Below, one piece after another: positions 35,580-46,229 of a stretch of DNA of 64,000 nt. The stretch is taken from positions 248,001 through 312,000 of the forward strand of contig JAPWDM010000024.1 of assembly GCA_035578155.1 (NCBI GenBank), in the 5' to 3' direction. Source of the DNA: Brachynemurus nebulosus (lineage: Eukaryota > Arthropoda > Insecta > Neuroptera > Myrmeleontidae). The notes under the pieces are model-generated. The model was not told the origin of the DNA. It ran no database searches and saw only the letters and a list, made by a program, of their open reading frames with translations. How positions within the stretch are numbered: the stretch's first letter is position 1; the number at the start of each line of letters is the position of its first letter. The translations under genes and the position numbers were made by a program.

Positions 35580-37195
35580 AGACCTGTACCCATTTAAAAT
35601 AGTTTAGCTTTCTAAGAGTAAAATAATTTTTAAAACGGCTGGGTAATTAGTTTTGGTATTTTTGGGACCCAAGAAACCGAACGGACTTTGTGCAGCATAG
35701 TTGTATCCATCTAAAATAATTTAGTTCTCTAGCAGTGAGAAAATTTTCAGAATCAGTTGGATAGCTTATTTCTGGCGTTTTCGGATCTGTAAGATCCCGG
35801 TGGACCTCATTAACTCGGCAATTCCCAAGCCGCGATCTATCGACAAAATATTCTTATTTTGTGCTAGTTTTTATCTTTAGGTACTCAACATATAAAAAAT
35901 AAATAATTGAAAAAAAAATACCCTTTAGTTTTTTTTTTAAATACCGTGTCAATTATAGGTCATACGGGCCGTTATCTGTAATATTAACTGATAAAACGGT
36001 ATGAAATTACCGGCAAAAAATCACTTTCATTATAAGCTTGATTCTTAAATAATAATTTGCTATAACAATAATAACAGTACCTACTTTTCAGACATTTTTA
36101 TAACAGCGAAAATACCACAAGATACACTCACGGCAATAAAACAGCAAATCGTTTGAAACAACAGAATTAATTTGACCGTTAACATAACTTCAGTGTTGCC
36201 AAATTAAAATCATGAATACTACTAAGTATTAACATTTTAGTCGTAACACATTTATTTTTAAAATTTGTTATATTGTCTGTAAAAAAAAATCATAAATCAC
36301 TGTCACCTAGAGGTGACACTGGGAATTCCCGAGTTAAAAAATCAGCTTGACCGTATATTCTATATCTACGCCGCATTTGCATTCGCAGGACAGTTGTGGA
36401 TCTCAGATAACACAACCTGTACCTATCTAAAATAGTTTACCTCTGTAATAGTGAAAAAATTTTCGAAATCGGTGGGTTATTTTATTTTTGACACTTCTGG
36501 GGACCCACTGACGCTGCCGGACCTTACATAACGTAATCTATATCTATCTAAAATAGTTTAGCTCTCTAACAGTGAAAAAATTTTCAAAATCGGTTAGCTA
36601 GTTTGTTTTTACCACTTTTGGGTCCCATCGTCCCATGGGCTTTGGCGGACCCTATATAACGTAATCTATACCTATTTTAAATAGCTTAGTTCCCTAACAG
36701 TGAAAAAATTTTCAAAATCGGTTGGTTAGTTTATTTCTGACACGTTTGAGTCCTATGGACTCTGGCGGACCCTACATAACGTAATCTATATCGATCTAAA
36801 ATAGTTTAGCTCTGTAACAGTGAAAAAATTTTCAAAATTGGTCTGTTTATTTTTTACAATTATGGAATCAGTAGACCCTGACGGAACTCGTATAACATAA
36901 TCTTTATTCATCTAAAATAATTTGAGTACTCTAACAGTAACAAAAGGGTCCTAGGGATCTCATATAACTTATGACAATCTGTAAGGTTCTTGCGGACATC
37001 ATTTAATTACTTAATTAATTCAAATACTTTAACTCACTAACGGTGAAAAAATTTTCAAAATCGATTGGGTAATTACTTTTAGGTCCCCAAAACCTTGACG
37101 GATCTCACATAAGATACCTTAAATCCATTTAAAATCGTTTAACATTCTAACATTAACAATTATTAGTGAAAAGATTTTCAAAATCGATCCATTTA
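35580..37195. repeat. Tandem array of about 120-bp units, array 1
   Basis: Units carry ATCTAAAATAGTTTAGCTCT, an AACAGTGAAAAAATTTTC block, AAAATCGGT, a TTATTTTTGACACTTT-like block and a GGACCCTGGCGGACC-like block, ending ATAACGTAATCTATA. Clear unit starts fall near 35580, 35703, 36423, 36546, 36668, 36789 and 36909, with a 528-bp TTAA-flanked insertion in between. Downstream units become diverged. The repeats have no shared open frame. Confidence 0.85.
35810..36337. mobile_element. TTAA-flanked MITE inserted in array 1 (piggyBac-like)
   Basis: It starts TTAACTCGGCAATTCCC and ends GGGAATTCCCGAGTTAA, a 13-bp inverted repeat with one mismatch inside duplicated TTAA. The paralogous array at about 54717 reads straight through as ACCTCTTTAAAAAATCAGCT, an uninterrupted (empty) site with a single TTAA. 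This gives internal proof of insertion and of the TTAA target duplication. 528 bp including both TTAA, no coding capacity. Confidence 0.88.
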
Positions 37196-37756
37196 AAAAT
37201 TTTTTACGTGCGTACAAATATACGATGTTACTTTTTTTATATTTAATATTATATCATGACATAAATTTCAATTTCTTGTTTATTTAAAATTCAATAAAAA
37301 AAATATCTTCATTACGTAAGCTTAAAAAATCTGCTTAATTTTAATTTTTCAACTTGAAACAGAGCTATGGTAATTATAATGCAATAACATGGGATAGAAC
37401 TTTGTTTATTATAATACAATATTAATACATACATGTGAATAGATATCATTTGTTTTCGTAAGAAATCGTAAAAAAAAATGAAATATTTAATATTTTATAA
37501 GGAACTGAGACAGAAAAATAAATTAATTATTACACTGACAAAGAGAGCAAAGTGAGACAAAAGTAAAAAATTACAATTTTCTCGAAAAATACTTAACATA
37601 GAAAGAAAATTATAAGAACATTTTCTTCATATTTTTTGTTTCCTTTTCCAACGATGTAAAAATCTAACTGTCTAATGATAGGATCGAATGATAAAAAATA
37701 GCCTACTTCTGGGCATCCGACGTGTATGGTTGACGAACTTAATCGAGCCAATCCGG

Positions 37757-37760
<4 letters not shown>

Positions 37761-37839
<79 letters not shown>
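37761..37839. repeat. (TA)n, left part of an interrupted tract
   Basis: About 79 bases of TA dinucleotides, cut by the 2.1-kb insertion; the tract resumes at 39977. Confidence 0.95.
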
Positions 37840-37842
<3 letters not shown>

Positions 37843-38400
37843 AGCAAAAAAAAAAATAAAAATAAAAAAAATTTAATTTTTAAAATTATAGTATAAATGA
37901 ATTTTATTATAGTAGGAATGAATTAATGGAATTAATGTAATTAGGGAGAAGTATTCCCGTTATTTTATTTTGCTACAATTTTCTCTTTATTTTATTTTTT
38001 GGGGTGCTGCAATCTTTGCAAATTCGGGTTTCGATCAGCAGAGCATTCTCCAAGGTGTTGCGGAGACGAAAGAGTGTGAGGCAGTGGAAGGTTTTGGTCG
38101 CGGATCATTCCCAAATACCACAAGATCTCCAAATGATCTGAAATTTTTTCCTTTTAATTAAATCAGGAGATATTAAATGAAAAATGCTGAAGTTCGCAAA
38201 TAACAAATTTATTACAATTGAAACGTGATTGAGACAATTTTTTTGAGTACAATTTTTGAAACCTTTAAAGAATTTTTTAACAATGAACCATTACAATTTC
38301 GAGAATTCGGATGAATATTTCCTTTTCTATTTTGAATGATTAATGAACTAATTATTTACGAGATATTACACAATACATTTTAAAGAATGAATTTCTACAA

Positions 38401-38477
38401 TATGTTTCAAAATGGAATTTCATAATATTTTTCAAAATGGAATTTGCATAGTATTTTTCAAAATGGAATTTGCATCT
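38401..38477. repeat. 26-bp tandem repeat, three units
   Basis: TTTCAAAATGGAATTT recurs in consecutive units of 25-26 bases (38401, 38426, 38452) inside the 2.14-kb insertion. Confidence 0.85.
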
Positions 38478-39189
38478 TAGCCCCTTTGGTGTGACAATAC
38501 TTCTCTTAACACGAGATGCACAATATTTTAGTATTTGCGTATACTGTCTCGGAGGAAAAAAAATATCACCACACCTTTATGTAAATTAAACAATTTAGAG
38601 TTTAGATTTTTTAAATATCGTTACATAATGTATTTTCTAAAAAAAGGGGTGGTATTGTATAACATATTCAAATTTCAAATTCATGTAAATAATTTAAAAT
38701 TCTGTTGAATTGATTTTTACGCTTTAAAATTATGACTAGAATAATATGTGTATACATTTTTATAAATATCTATTGTCATCAAATTGTAACTTAGTCTATT
38801 TTATTTATTTTTTTTTGCCAAAATACTATTAAAATTGGATTGAAATAATGCCGAAAGTTACGTTATAAGTTATATTTCGCAAATAAATTATATGATTAAA
38901 AGAATTATAGCAGATATCGAAATATTCGTAAAGGTCACACGTCTTTTTAATTTTTTCAAACGGGAAATAATTACGTGATCGAACGAACATTAAACTATAA
39001 ACACAATGTTTAAATATTTGGAAATTTACTTAATAATAAATTAAATTATAAACTTATCAAATTAAACTATAATATTCATATTTTAAACTACAAGCTATCT
39101 AAATTTTAATCGCAGACTTTTTTTGCTAAATCCCCGGAATATCTTTTGGAAATCCGGATGAATGCGAAAGTACAAACGACGTTAAATAT

Positions 39190-39390
39190 ATATAAATGTA
39201 AATTATTTTACATGCTACATTCAATTATTTTCCTTTATTTATCTAAATATAAATTATCTTTTATTTTAGTTTAAATAAATTTCCTAAATGTAAATTATCT
39301 TACATACTACGTTCAATTATTTTTCCTATATATATCTAATCATTTAAATATAAATTATTTTTTATTATGTTTAAATAAATTTCCAAATTT
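39190..39390. repeat. About 100-bp tandem duplication
   Basis: Two adjacent diverged copies share AAATGTAAATTAT, TTCAATTATTTT, AAATATAAATTAT and GTTTAAATAAATTTCC in order. They lie in the 3' half of the 2.14-kb insertion. Confidence 0.7.
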
Positions 39391-39972
39391 AAATTACAAT
39401 AAAATAATACTTATCTTAACAACGAGGAATTTCTCCTTTTCAACAAATACACTTAAACAATAATACTTGAACTAATTTTAAAATTTTTTTCTTTTTTTCA
39501 TTTTTGATGCTAGTGGCCAAGCAGCCACTTGAGAAGAGAGACTCTATCCGTTCGTGTGTCCTTTTTAATTAGTATAAGTTACTTATTTTGTTATATAATT
39601 TGTTTTTGTTAATTATTTTTAAAAATAAATGTTTAATTAAATAATGTACGCACTTTGTTATAGAGTTAATTAAATTTCAGATTTCTGCAAACGTGTAAGT
39701 AATTTGGACATTACACATGAAAATCAATTTGAAACCATAACACTAGATGTCGTTAGTATATAACTGATTTTAGTTTATTGAATTTCTAATTTGACATCGT
39801 AAATTGATTTTTTTTTTAATTTCAAATGAGAGATGTTAGATGTCATTACTTAGACGTCTTTTTACAAATTGATTTCTATTAATTAGTTCAATGTTTTATC
39901 ATCGTTTTCCAAAGTAAATGAGATAAAATAATGTGTCGAATTGATTCGTCACCTGTAGCAATAATTTTTGCT

Positions 39973-39976
<4 letters not shown>

Positions 39977-40067
<91 letters not shown>
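39977..40067. repeat. (TA)n, right part of the interrupted tract
   Basis: About 90 bases of TA dinucleotides continuing the tract cut at 37839. Confidence 0.95.
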
Positions 40068-40071
<4 letters not shown>

Positions 40072-40217
40072 TAATGAATATCATTTTCGTATTCTAGGGA
40101 CCTCAAAACATATTTCTGTTATAGCCTCGGCCTCAGGTTCCACCGTGACACCGACCGTAATAGCTGAATTTCGAGTTTTCGAAATTCGCTAAAACGGTCT
40201 TCAACTTCTTAAATGCC

Positions 40218-41577
40218 TTAAGGGGAGGTTTACTTGAGAGTCGTTAAAAAAAATCTTTTTTTTGCAGAAATTGGTAGCTAATTATGTGTAGAATATGTTC
40301 CTAAAGTGATTTTACTGAAAATAATTTAAAAACAAGATTCTTGCACATTAACCGAATCCAGCTTTCTATAAAAAAAAAATTCAAAAAACGTAGTTCACGC
40401 AATAATGAGTATTAAATATAAAATTTTGAAAATACGTTTCTTTATATATATTTTATAATATCTCGGAACTACATTTTTGGAACTGGCGGACACGATAACT
40501 CAAAAACTACTCCATGGATCCTTTTTTTTAATTTTTTATTTTAAAGATAATTCAATTCTTCGGCACCTCTACCTAAGTTCGATACACTTTCAATATTTTT
40601 TTTTATTTTTAAGTTTACTTTAAAGAGCGAAAAATAAGATAAAAATCGTAATCAAACGTTCAAACATCCGCCATTTTTTTTTCTTTCAGCAATTTATTGA
40701 TATTATATACGTAGAGGGTGCCGGTACTCTTCATATATTTTATAAATACTTTTTGTTTTTGGATTTCGGTGGTTTATTACCCGCGCTAGGATGTCCGCCA
40801 ACAAGGCGTTGGATTTTCGGATCGTCACACTGCAGTATCTATAAAATGGACAATTTTTTATATTTTTCCTTGAAAAATTTTTTTTGTATAGTTTAATAAT
40901 AAATAATAAATAATATAATAATAAATAACATAAAGATTGATCAGACAACTAAAAATGATGGCTAAAAATGATGGTTGATATATATAAATGAGGTTCAGAA
41001 ACACCAGATCCGGAAATACCAGATCCGGAAACACCAGAAATAAGCTACCGAACCGATTTTAAAAATTTTCTCATTGCACGAAAACTAAGTCATTTTAGGT
41101 GGATAGCACTGTGCTGTACAAAGTCCGTTCGGGGTCCTGGGTCCCAAAACAACCCAAAAAAAAAATCACAGCAAATTTTGACTAAACTATTTTAAATAGA
41201 TATATGCGCCAAGCGCCTTATGCGAAAAAGCGCCAAAAATTAACTACTCGACTGATTTTGAAAATCTTTTCACTCTTAGAAAGCTGAATTATTTTAAATG
41301 GGTGCAAGTCTTAGATGAGATCCGCCAGTGCCCAATATTTGGAAATTCGCTATGTTATGCAGATGCTGCGACAGGGGTATTTAAATAAAATTGAATATAA
41401 ATTTTAAATTAAAAGAATAAAAATTTTAGTCTATCTCTAATTTCATTAAATTTGTATAGTTTAATACTTAATAAATATGTGTACAAAATTTTAAATTGAT
41501 ATTTACGTCCGTTCTTGAGAAAAAAATTCTAAAAAAATACATAATTTTTAAGGACTCTCGAATAAACCTCCTGTTAA
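40218..41577. mobile_element. TTAA-flanked unit with inverted ends (tentative)
   Basis: The left end TTAAGGGGAGGTTTACTTGA and right end ...CTCGAATAAACCTCCTGTTAA pair as inverted repeats over about 30 bases, including GAGAGTC / GACTCTC and AAAAA / TTTTT, with TTAA at both tips. This suggests a piggyBac-like unit of 1.36 kb. It overlaps the right terminus of the composite element (41040-41376), so either that terminus lies within this unit as a nested fragment or one pairing is coincidental. Confidence 0.45.
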
Positions 41578-42659
41578 GTGTCATTTTCAGCAGAAGGAAA
41601 GTTATACGATATTTACGATACTCATTGAAACAAGCGGCTGCAACACCAATGCGCCCGCAAGCATCTTAAATAATCATATAACCTAAGTACTTTAAATTAA
41701 TTTTTACATAGATATAAAAATAAAATAAAAATTGGTAGTAAGGATTACTGAATATTAACATATGAAATATTATCCATAATAATATACGTAGTCAAATATT
41801 AAGGATTTAAATAATTCCATCAAATGTAAATTCCCAGTTCTAATTTCAATTCACATACACATGCATATCTTCCCTTCAAATGTATAAATGTATGGCGATA
41901 TTTTATCTAAATATAGCACAAGTAAATAACTAAGATCTTGTAAATCTGCGTATTTGATGATAAAGAGAGAAAAAAAACAAGATTAATGTTTCGTACCTCC
42001 GCAAAGACGCGTCGCACGATCTATAATAAAATACCTACTACACCATCCGTCAACTTCATCGTGCCATCCACGTTATAGCGCAGCGTAGCAGTACAATATC
42101 GAACTGCTGGTTCATATCAAAAACGACTAACCATATCTTCTATGTAGTGGGTGTACTGATTCTAGATTTTAAGACACGAGGGACATATAGATTTTTATGT
42201 ATATTGTATGTATACGTGTATTCACACATAAAATGTTTGCACATAAGTTCCTTTGCAAATACTGCTAGTAACATGTTGTAGTGAATCGCTTGCAAAATTT
42301 TCTTATCAGATATTTCAGATAGAAAGCCAGTAGGAAAACAAAAGAAAAATGCTGTATTCTGAATTTGTATTCTATAATAGTTATTTATGCAACAAAATAG
42401 AGGTGCTGCATACAATATCTTTTGCAATTCTGAACATTAAAATAGTTATTCATGCAATAAGTTACGAAATGAAAGTGTTTTTTTCACGAATCGTAAGTTT
42501 GTCAAACGAGGCCGCAGGCCGAGCTAGACAATTACGACTATGTTTTGTGAATAATGTATGTATCAAGATTTAATTTCATATATGTTGCGTAGTAACGTGC
42601 AAGTAAATAAAACAATTTATTATTTGTATTTATTATTATTGATATTTTAATTTATTATT

Positions 42660-42660
<1 letters not shown>
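41578..42660. other. AT-rich interval with a reversed fragment of the ~480-bp repeat
   Basis: 42470-42600 read on the minus strand matches part of 34800-34880 (CGTTACTACGCAACATATAT, CTTGATACATACATTATTCA). The GC-richer piece at 41995-42110 is unassigned. No coding evidence; short frames at 42140-42573 have no domain. Confidence 0.45.

Positions 42661-42664
<4 letters not shown>

Positions 42665-42727
<63 letters not shown>
42665..42727. repeat. (TA)n microsatellite, about 63 bp
   Basis: TA dinucleotides next to the following module of the (TA)n-centred family; a short interrupted continuation follows to 42740. Confidence 0.96.
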
Positions 42728-42729
<2 letters not shown>

Positions 42730-42740
42730 TATATATATGT

Positions 42741-42965
42741 ATGTATCCGCGCGATAACTTTGCAACGAAAATTTTAATGCTTATGAAATTTTGAAATTTT
42801 GTGTGCGAACTGGATTCCGAATTTGCTCGACTAAGTTCGTTAGCCAGACACGTCGGATGTCCAGAAGTAGGTTTCCTGGCCATTTTTATCATTCAATCCT
42901 ATCATAAGTTCGATGTTTACATCGCTGAAAAGGAAAAGAAAAATTATGAAGAAAATATTCTTATA
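42741..42965 (+). mobile_element. Fragment of the (TA)n-centred family
   Basis: After the (TA)n it carries AACGAAAATTTTAATGCTTA, TTCGTTAGCCAGACACGTCG, ATGTCCAGAAGTAGG and then a segment with ATCCTATCATAA and GAAGAAAATATTCTTATAAT, matching the reverse complement of 56690-56910. Only this half is present: the distal CGCTAAAA end is not found on the other side of the (TA)n. Confidence 0.7.
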
Positions 42966-43280
42966 ATTGCTAACCAGTGGTGGTGATCAGTGGTAGTGAC
43001 TGACAGGGTACCCTTTCTACAACCATCGAAAATATAAAGGGGGGGGGGGCGATTGTCCAGACACCAAAGAATCAATTATAAATTAAATATGATATTATCC
43101 AGCCCCAATGTGCTGCTTAGTTTTGTTTCTATAAAGGAATCAGATTACGCGCACACTTTTAGTTGTACAACTGTTTAATCTTTCAAATAATATGCATAGG
43201 AGTGGTGATTGAGTCGCAGATATCTTACTATCCAAATGAAAAGTAGGTGAGCAATGTCAACTCATATATATAAATACAAA

Positions 43281-43285
<5 letters not shown>

Positions 43286-43368
<83 letters not shown>
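43286..43368. repeat. (TA)n microsatellite, about 83 bp
   Basis: Pure TA dinucleotides; no family module was recognised on either side. Confidence 0.96.
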
Positions 43369-43371
<3 letters not shown>

Positions 43372-43657
43372 GTTAGTAATCGTCAGTCAACTTCAACTAA
43401 AAAACTATGGTCCAGTTAAAGTTAGCAAGTTTGCGGGTAGTCCTGTACACCATTTTTAATCACTAAATGTATTAATTACACATAATAAATGTACGTACAC
43501 ATAATATGTATAAGATAGAATCCATCATAATATTTGCAGCAATTGGAAAGTCTCTCAACGGACTCCTGCGGTGAAATCAATATCCATGTTTGTCTAAGTA
43601 TCCTTCGTTTTATCAACAGCATACGGTTATCTGTGTAGTCTATTAAAGGGTCTATCT

Positions 43658-43663
<6 letters not shown>

Positions 43664-43729
<66 letters not shown>
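43664..43729. repeat. (TA)n microsatellite, about 66 bp
   Basis: Pure TA dinucleotides, about 300 bases from the previous tract. Confidence 0.96.
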
Positions 43730-43733
<4 letters not shown>

Positions 43734-43978
43734 TTAGTGTCAGTTCGTACTAACTATTGTATCTAACTATTGTATGCATTTGTATGATCGAATGCTTAAA
43801 TAAACGTGTACCTTATGAACGTTACATCATGTGATTATAAAGTGTGTATATAAGATTTACTTAAATCTGGAATTAAAATAGAATTTCTAATAGATTAAAT
43901 TAATAATATGTCTGATTTCAAAACTTCAAATCGTGTACCTACTCACAGTCAGATAGAAATAGAGTAAGAGTTTGCACT

Positions 43979-43979
<1 letters not shown>

Positions 43980-44056
<77 letters not shown>

Positions 44057-44060
44057 TATA
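43980..44060. repeat. (TA)n microsatellite, about 80 bp
   Basis: TA dinucleotides with one early interruption (TATACATATA), abutting the hairpin-ended repeat copy D. Confidence 0.95.
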
Positions 44061-44065
44061 AATTG

Positions 44066-44350
44066 CCTGATGATGAATGTCCGGCATCATCAGTTTTGAA
44101 ACCACCAAAATGGCAAATCGTTTGTAGACTTTCAATCACATTTCACTTGTAGACAGACATTCAATACCGAAGATGAAGGGAAAAATTTGCCTGATGATGA
44201 GTGTCCGGCATCATCAGTTTTGAAACCACCAAAATGACAAATCGTTTGTAGACTTTCAATCACATTTCGCTTGTAGACAGACATTCAATACCGAAGCTGA
44301 AGGGAAAAATTCGACTTCCGTGATGGGGTCCCGCTGCTCACGGCGTTTTC
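44066..44350 (+). mobile_element. Hairpin-ended repeat family, copy D, with internal tandem duplication
   Basis: Only the right part of the family is present, and about 120 bases of it are duplicated head-to-tail: TGCCTGATGATGA(A/G)TGTCCG, CATCATCAGTTTTGAAACC and GACAGACATTCAATACCGAA occur twice, from about 44064 and 44187. The terminal hairpin CCGTGA (44318-44323) / TCACGG (44338-44343) follows the second unit. Each unit starts with a small hairpin (GATGATG / CATCATC). Confidence 0.7.
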
Positions 44351-44420
44351 TTTTACTAACAAATTAACAACAAATAAATTGTTATTAAAAAAAAAAAGAA
44401 GAAAATATGAAATATTCATT

Positions 44421-44487
44421 TGTACCGGGATTTGATCTCGATACCTCATTCTCCGCACTTCGGCGCTCTACCGCTGGGCTACACCTA
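44421..44487 (-). ncRNA. tRNA-like SINE head
   Basis: On the minus strand the sequence reads GGTGTAGCCCAGCGGTAGAG, with TAGCCCAGCGG a good pol III A box, then about 35 bases later GATCAAATCCC, a good B box, and GGTAC. The spacing is tRNA-like and a partial D arm and T arm can be drawn, but the acceptor and anticodon stems do not pair, so this is a tRNA-derived retroposon head rather than a tRNA gene. Downstream on that strand lies an AT-rich body ending in a T-run before copy D. Confidence 0.7.
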
Positions 44488-44490
44488 TTT

Positions 44491-45145
44491 TAATAAAACG
44501 CACTAACTAACTCGATTATATCTTACCTATATTTTTGCCTAAACTTTAAATAAAAATATTTCCTGTATTTTTGAGAGGTGGATCTTAATATTGTAAATTC
44601 TTAATATTGACATTATGCTCTACTAGCAGCCGATATTTGATCAAAATCGGTGACGACCATACCTGAACCTCTCTTTGTAAAAGAAAATGAACTTCACCTA
44701 GCTTTTTTTCGATGAATAAACCTACTAGAATGTTATTACCTAGCTAACTACTAACGGCTTTACTAACAACTAAAACAGTGTTCTACTAACAACTAAAACA
44801 GTGGTTTTTTGAAATGCACCACATCAGTCAGTAAAATTTTGTTTGAAAATTGGTAGATGCTAATTATATGAGTATAGTTTTTAAATTATTACAAAACTTA
44901 ATAAAACTAGTTAAAATTATATCTGTGTTTTTTATGTACAATACACATAAAATTAAGTCATTTTCAACTCCTAGAAAATCGTGTTCACTTGATTTACATA
45001 ACCTAATGTAAAATTTGTTGCTGGGGTACTGAAAAAGGCAAGAATTTTAGTTAGAAAAACAGCAAGATAAATCAGTTAACTTACAAGAAAGAAAAAATTA
45101 ATGAATAGTAAATTACTAACTGAGTACCTTAAGTGTTATTTTTTT
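44491..45145. other. AT-rich interval, nothing recognised
   Basis: A short duplication GTTCTACTAACAACTAAAAC occurs near 44761-44800. No coding or repeat-end evidence. Confidence 0.4.
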
Positions 45146-45230
45146 GTTAGGTTAGGTTAGGTTGTATTTGGTTAGGTTAGGTTGCGTTTGGTTGAGTTAT
45201 ATTTGGTTAGGTTAGGTTGCATTTGTTTAT
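45146..45230 (+). repeat. TTAGG-type (insect telomere-like) repeats
   Basis: GTTAGGTTAGGTTAGGTT at 45146 is followed by two further GGTTAGGTTAGGTTG runs separated by GTATTTG- and GCGTTTG-like spacers. TTAGG is the usual insect telomere unit; here it is a short, degenerate, interstitial array. The same GGTTAGGTT words are common insect simple sequence, so telomeric origin is not shown. Confidence 0.7.
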
Positions 45231-45289
45231 AATTTATTGATTTCGGTTAGTTTAAGTTGGTTAAACGGTTAAAATATAGTGTGGTTTAA

Positions 45290-45640
45290 CTGTTCTACGA
45301 TTGAATTGTCGTTAGGTTGAACCATAGCCGTGGAGATTAACGGGGAGCCCCGGCGAAAAGCACACTGCTTTAAAAAGTTTCCTCCTCCAGAAATTAAAGA
45401 CCAAAAAAAAGCTTCTTTCACTTTTTCCTGGGTCCTTACCGATAGCTACGGGCTCTCTTTTCATGGCCAAGCCTCGGGGCTGCAATCCCGACTACCCCGC
45501 CCTCTGATCGAGCCTGGATTAAACTGTCGTTAGGTTGAATCGTCGTCGGTTAATCTATCGATAAGTTGAACTGCCGTCGGTCGAACTGTCGTGCTTTAAT
45601 TGTCGCGGTTGAATTGTCCGCGGTTTACTTATTACAGAGC
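45290..45640. repeat. Degenerate GGTTGAA(C/T)TGTCG repeats with a GC-richer insert
   Basis: GAATTGTCGTTAGGTTGAA (about 45302) is followed by some 200 bases of GC-richer sequence (45320-45525), after which AACTGTCGTTAGGTTGAA resumes and short variants of GTTGAACTGTCG continue to about 45630. The resumption of the same phrase suggests an insertion into an older short tandem array, with a duplicated CTGTCGTTAGGTTGAA-like edge. The insert is not recognised; its 67-codon frame has no known domain. Confidence 0.5.
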
Positions 45641-46229
45641 CGCCTATAGGAACATAATTAAACTTTTTTGATCTTTTATTTTTTCTGTAAGTACAGTAAT
45701 CGGAAAATTGAATGGTAAACGTTGTTTACGGCTAAAATTATAAGACGTAAATCCAAATTTTTATATGTTGAAAAAATTGTTTTTTAATATAAATTGCCGG
45801 TTGTGAAAGTCAGTTTTATGACGGCCAAATTTTTTGGACTCATTTCTTATCTATTAACCATCTTTTTATCTATTATAATTTATTTATATTCATATAAATG
45901 TCATCGAAAAATACATCAACTTTATGTGTAAATGTACAAGCAAATCTATATTATTTTGTTGATATTTTATGTATGGTTTCTTTACGTTCCGCTTTCCGTC
46001 ACTCACCCAATGAAATCTGGTTCTGTTATTGTCCGTACATGTATTTGATTATTAAATACATAACACTGGTGAACAGTGATTTTGTTAAACAAATTCGAAC
46101 CGCTTTTTTAAACACTACTACTTACCCACAAATAAACCTTGTACTTAGTTTTGTTCAATCATCCTCAGTTTCTGTTAAACAAAACTGATTACACGAATTT
46201 TGCTTACTGACTTAAGCCTAAGCGAGACG
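45641..46229. other. AT-rich interval, no supported gene
   Basis: A 96-codon plus-strand frame (45898-46188) has fair amino-acid balance but no domain I recognise and no clear link to the broken gene just downstream. Confidence 0.35.

Larger units (their letters stand above)
37839..39976. mobile_element. 2.14-kb insertion splitting the (TA)n tract
   Basis: It begins TTGTAGCAAAAA and ends TTTTTGCTACAA, with (TA)n on both sides, exactly between modules that are contiguous in the copy at 56.7-57.1 kb. The motif TGTAGCAA or its complement also occurs internally at about 37971-37978 and 39955-39962, so the right tip is itself a small palindrome. The TG...CA ends fit a solo LTR; the inverted ends fit a TIR element. 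The TA surroundings hide any target duplication. A GC-richer patch at 38000-38130 lies in a 63-codon frame of unknown meaning. No transposase, reverse transcriptase or integrase. Confidence 0.75.
35515..41376. mobile_element. Composite tandem-repeat element, copy 1 (with later insertions)
   Basis: The left end CCCTGTCGCAGCATCTGCAT and right end ...GCTGCGACAGGG (41376) are inverted repeats extending through TAACATAGCGAATTTCC and, on the right, for about 330 bases that mirror the first array units. Module order from the left: terminus, ~120-bp tandem units (35580-37195), AT-rich spacer (37200-37680), conserved module with CTACTTCTGGGCATCCGACG (37701), (TA)n, then a distal module ending CGAAATTCGCTAAAA (40195). 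The same order is found at 54422-57530. Insertions at 35810-36337 and 37839-39976 postdate it. The right part may instead belong to a separate nested fragment, because a TTAA-flanked unit at 40218-41577 overlaps it. Confidence 0.65.

Noticed and set aside
44421..44487. Functional tRNA gene
   Set aside because: Internal promoter boxes are good but the acceptor and anticodon stems do not pair and the 3' side runs into an AT-rich body.
45146..45230. Chromosome end / true telomere
   Set aside because: Only short, degenerate TTAGG runs with spacers, flanked on both sides by ordinary interspersed repeats.
45898..46188. 96-codon frame upstream of the broken gene as its N-terminus
   Set aside because: No recognisable similarity to the family blocks and a different frame with intervening stops; left unassigned.
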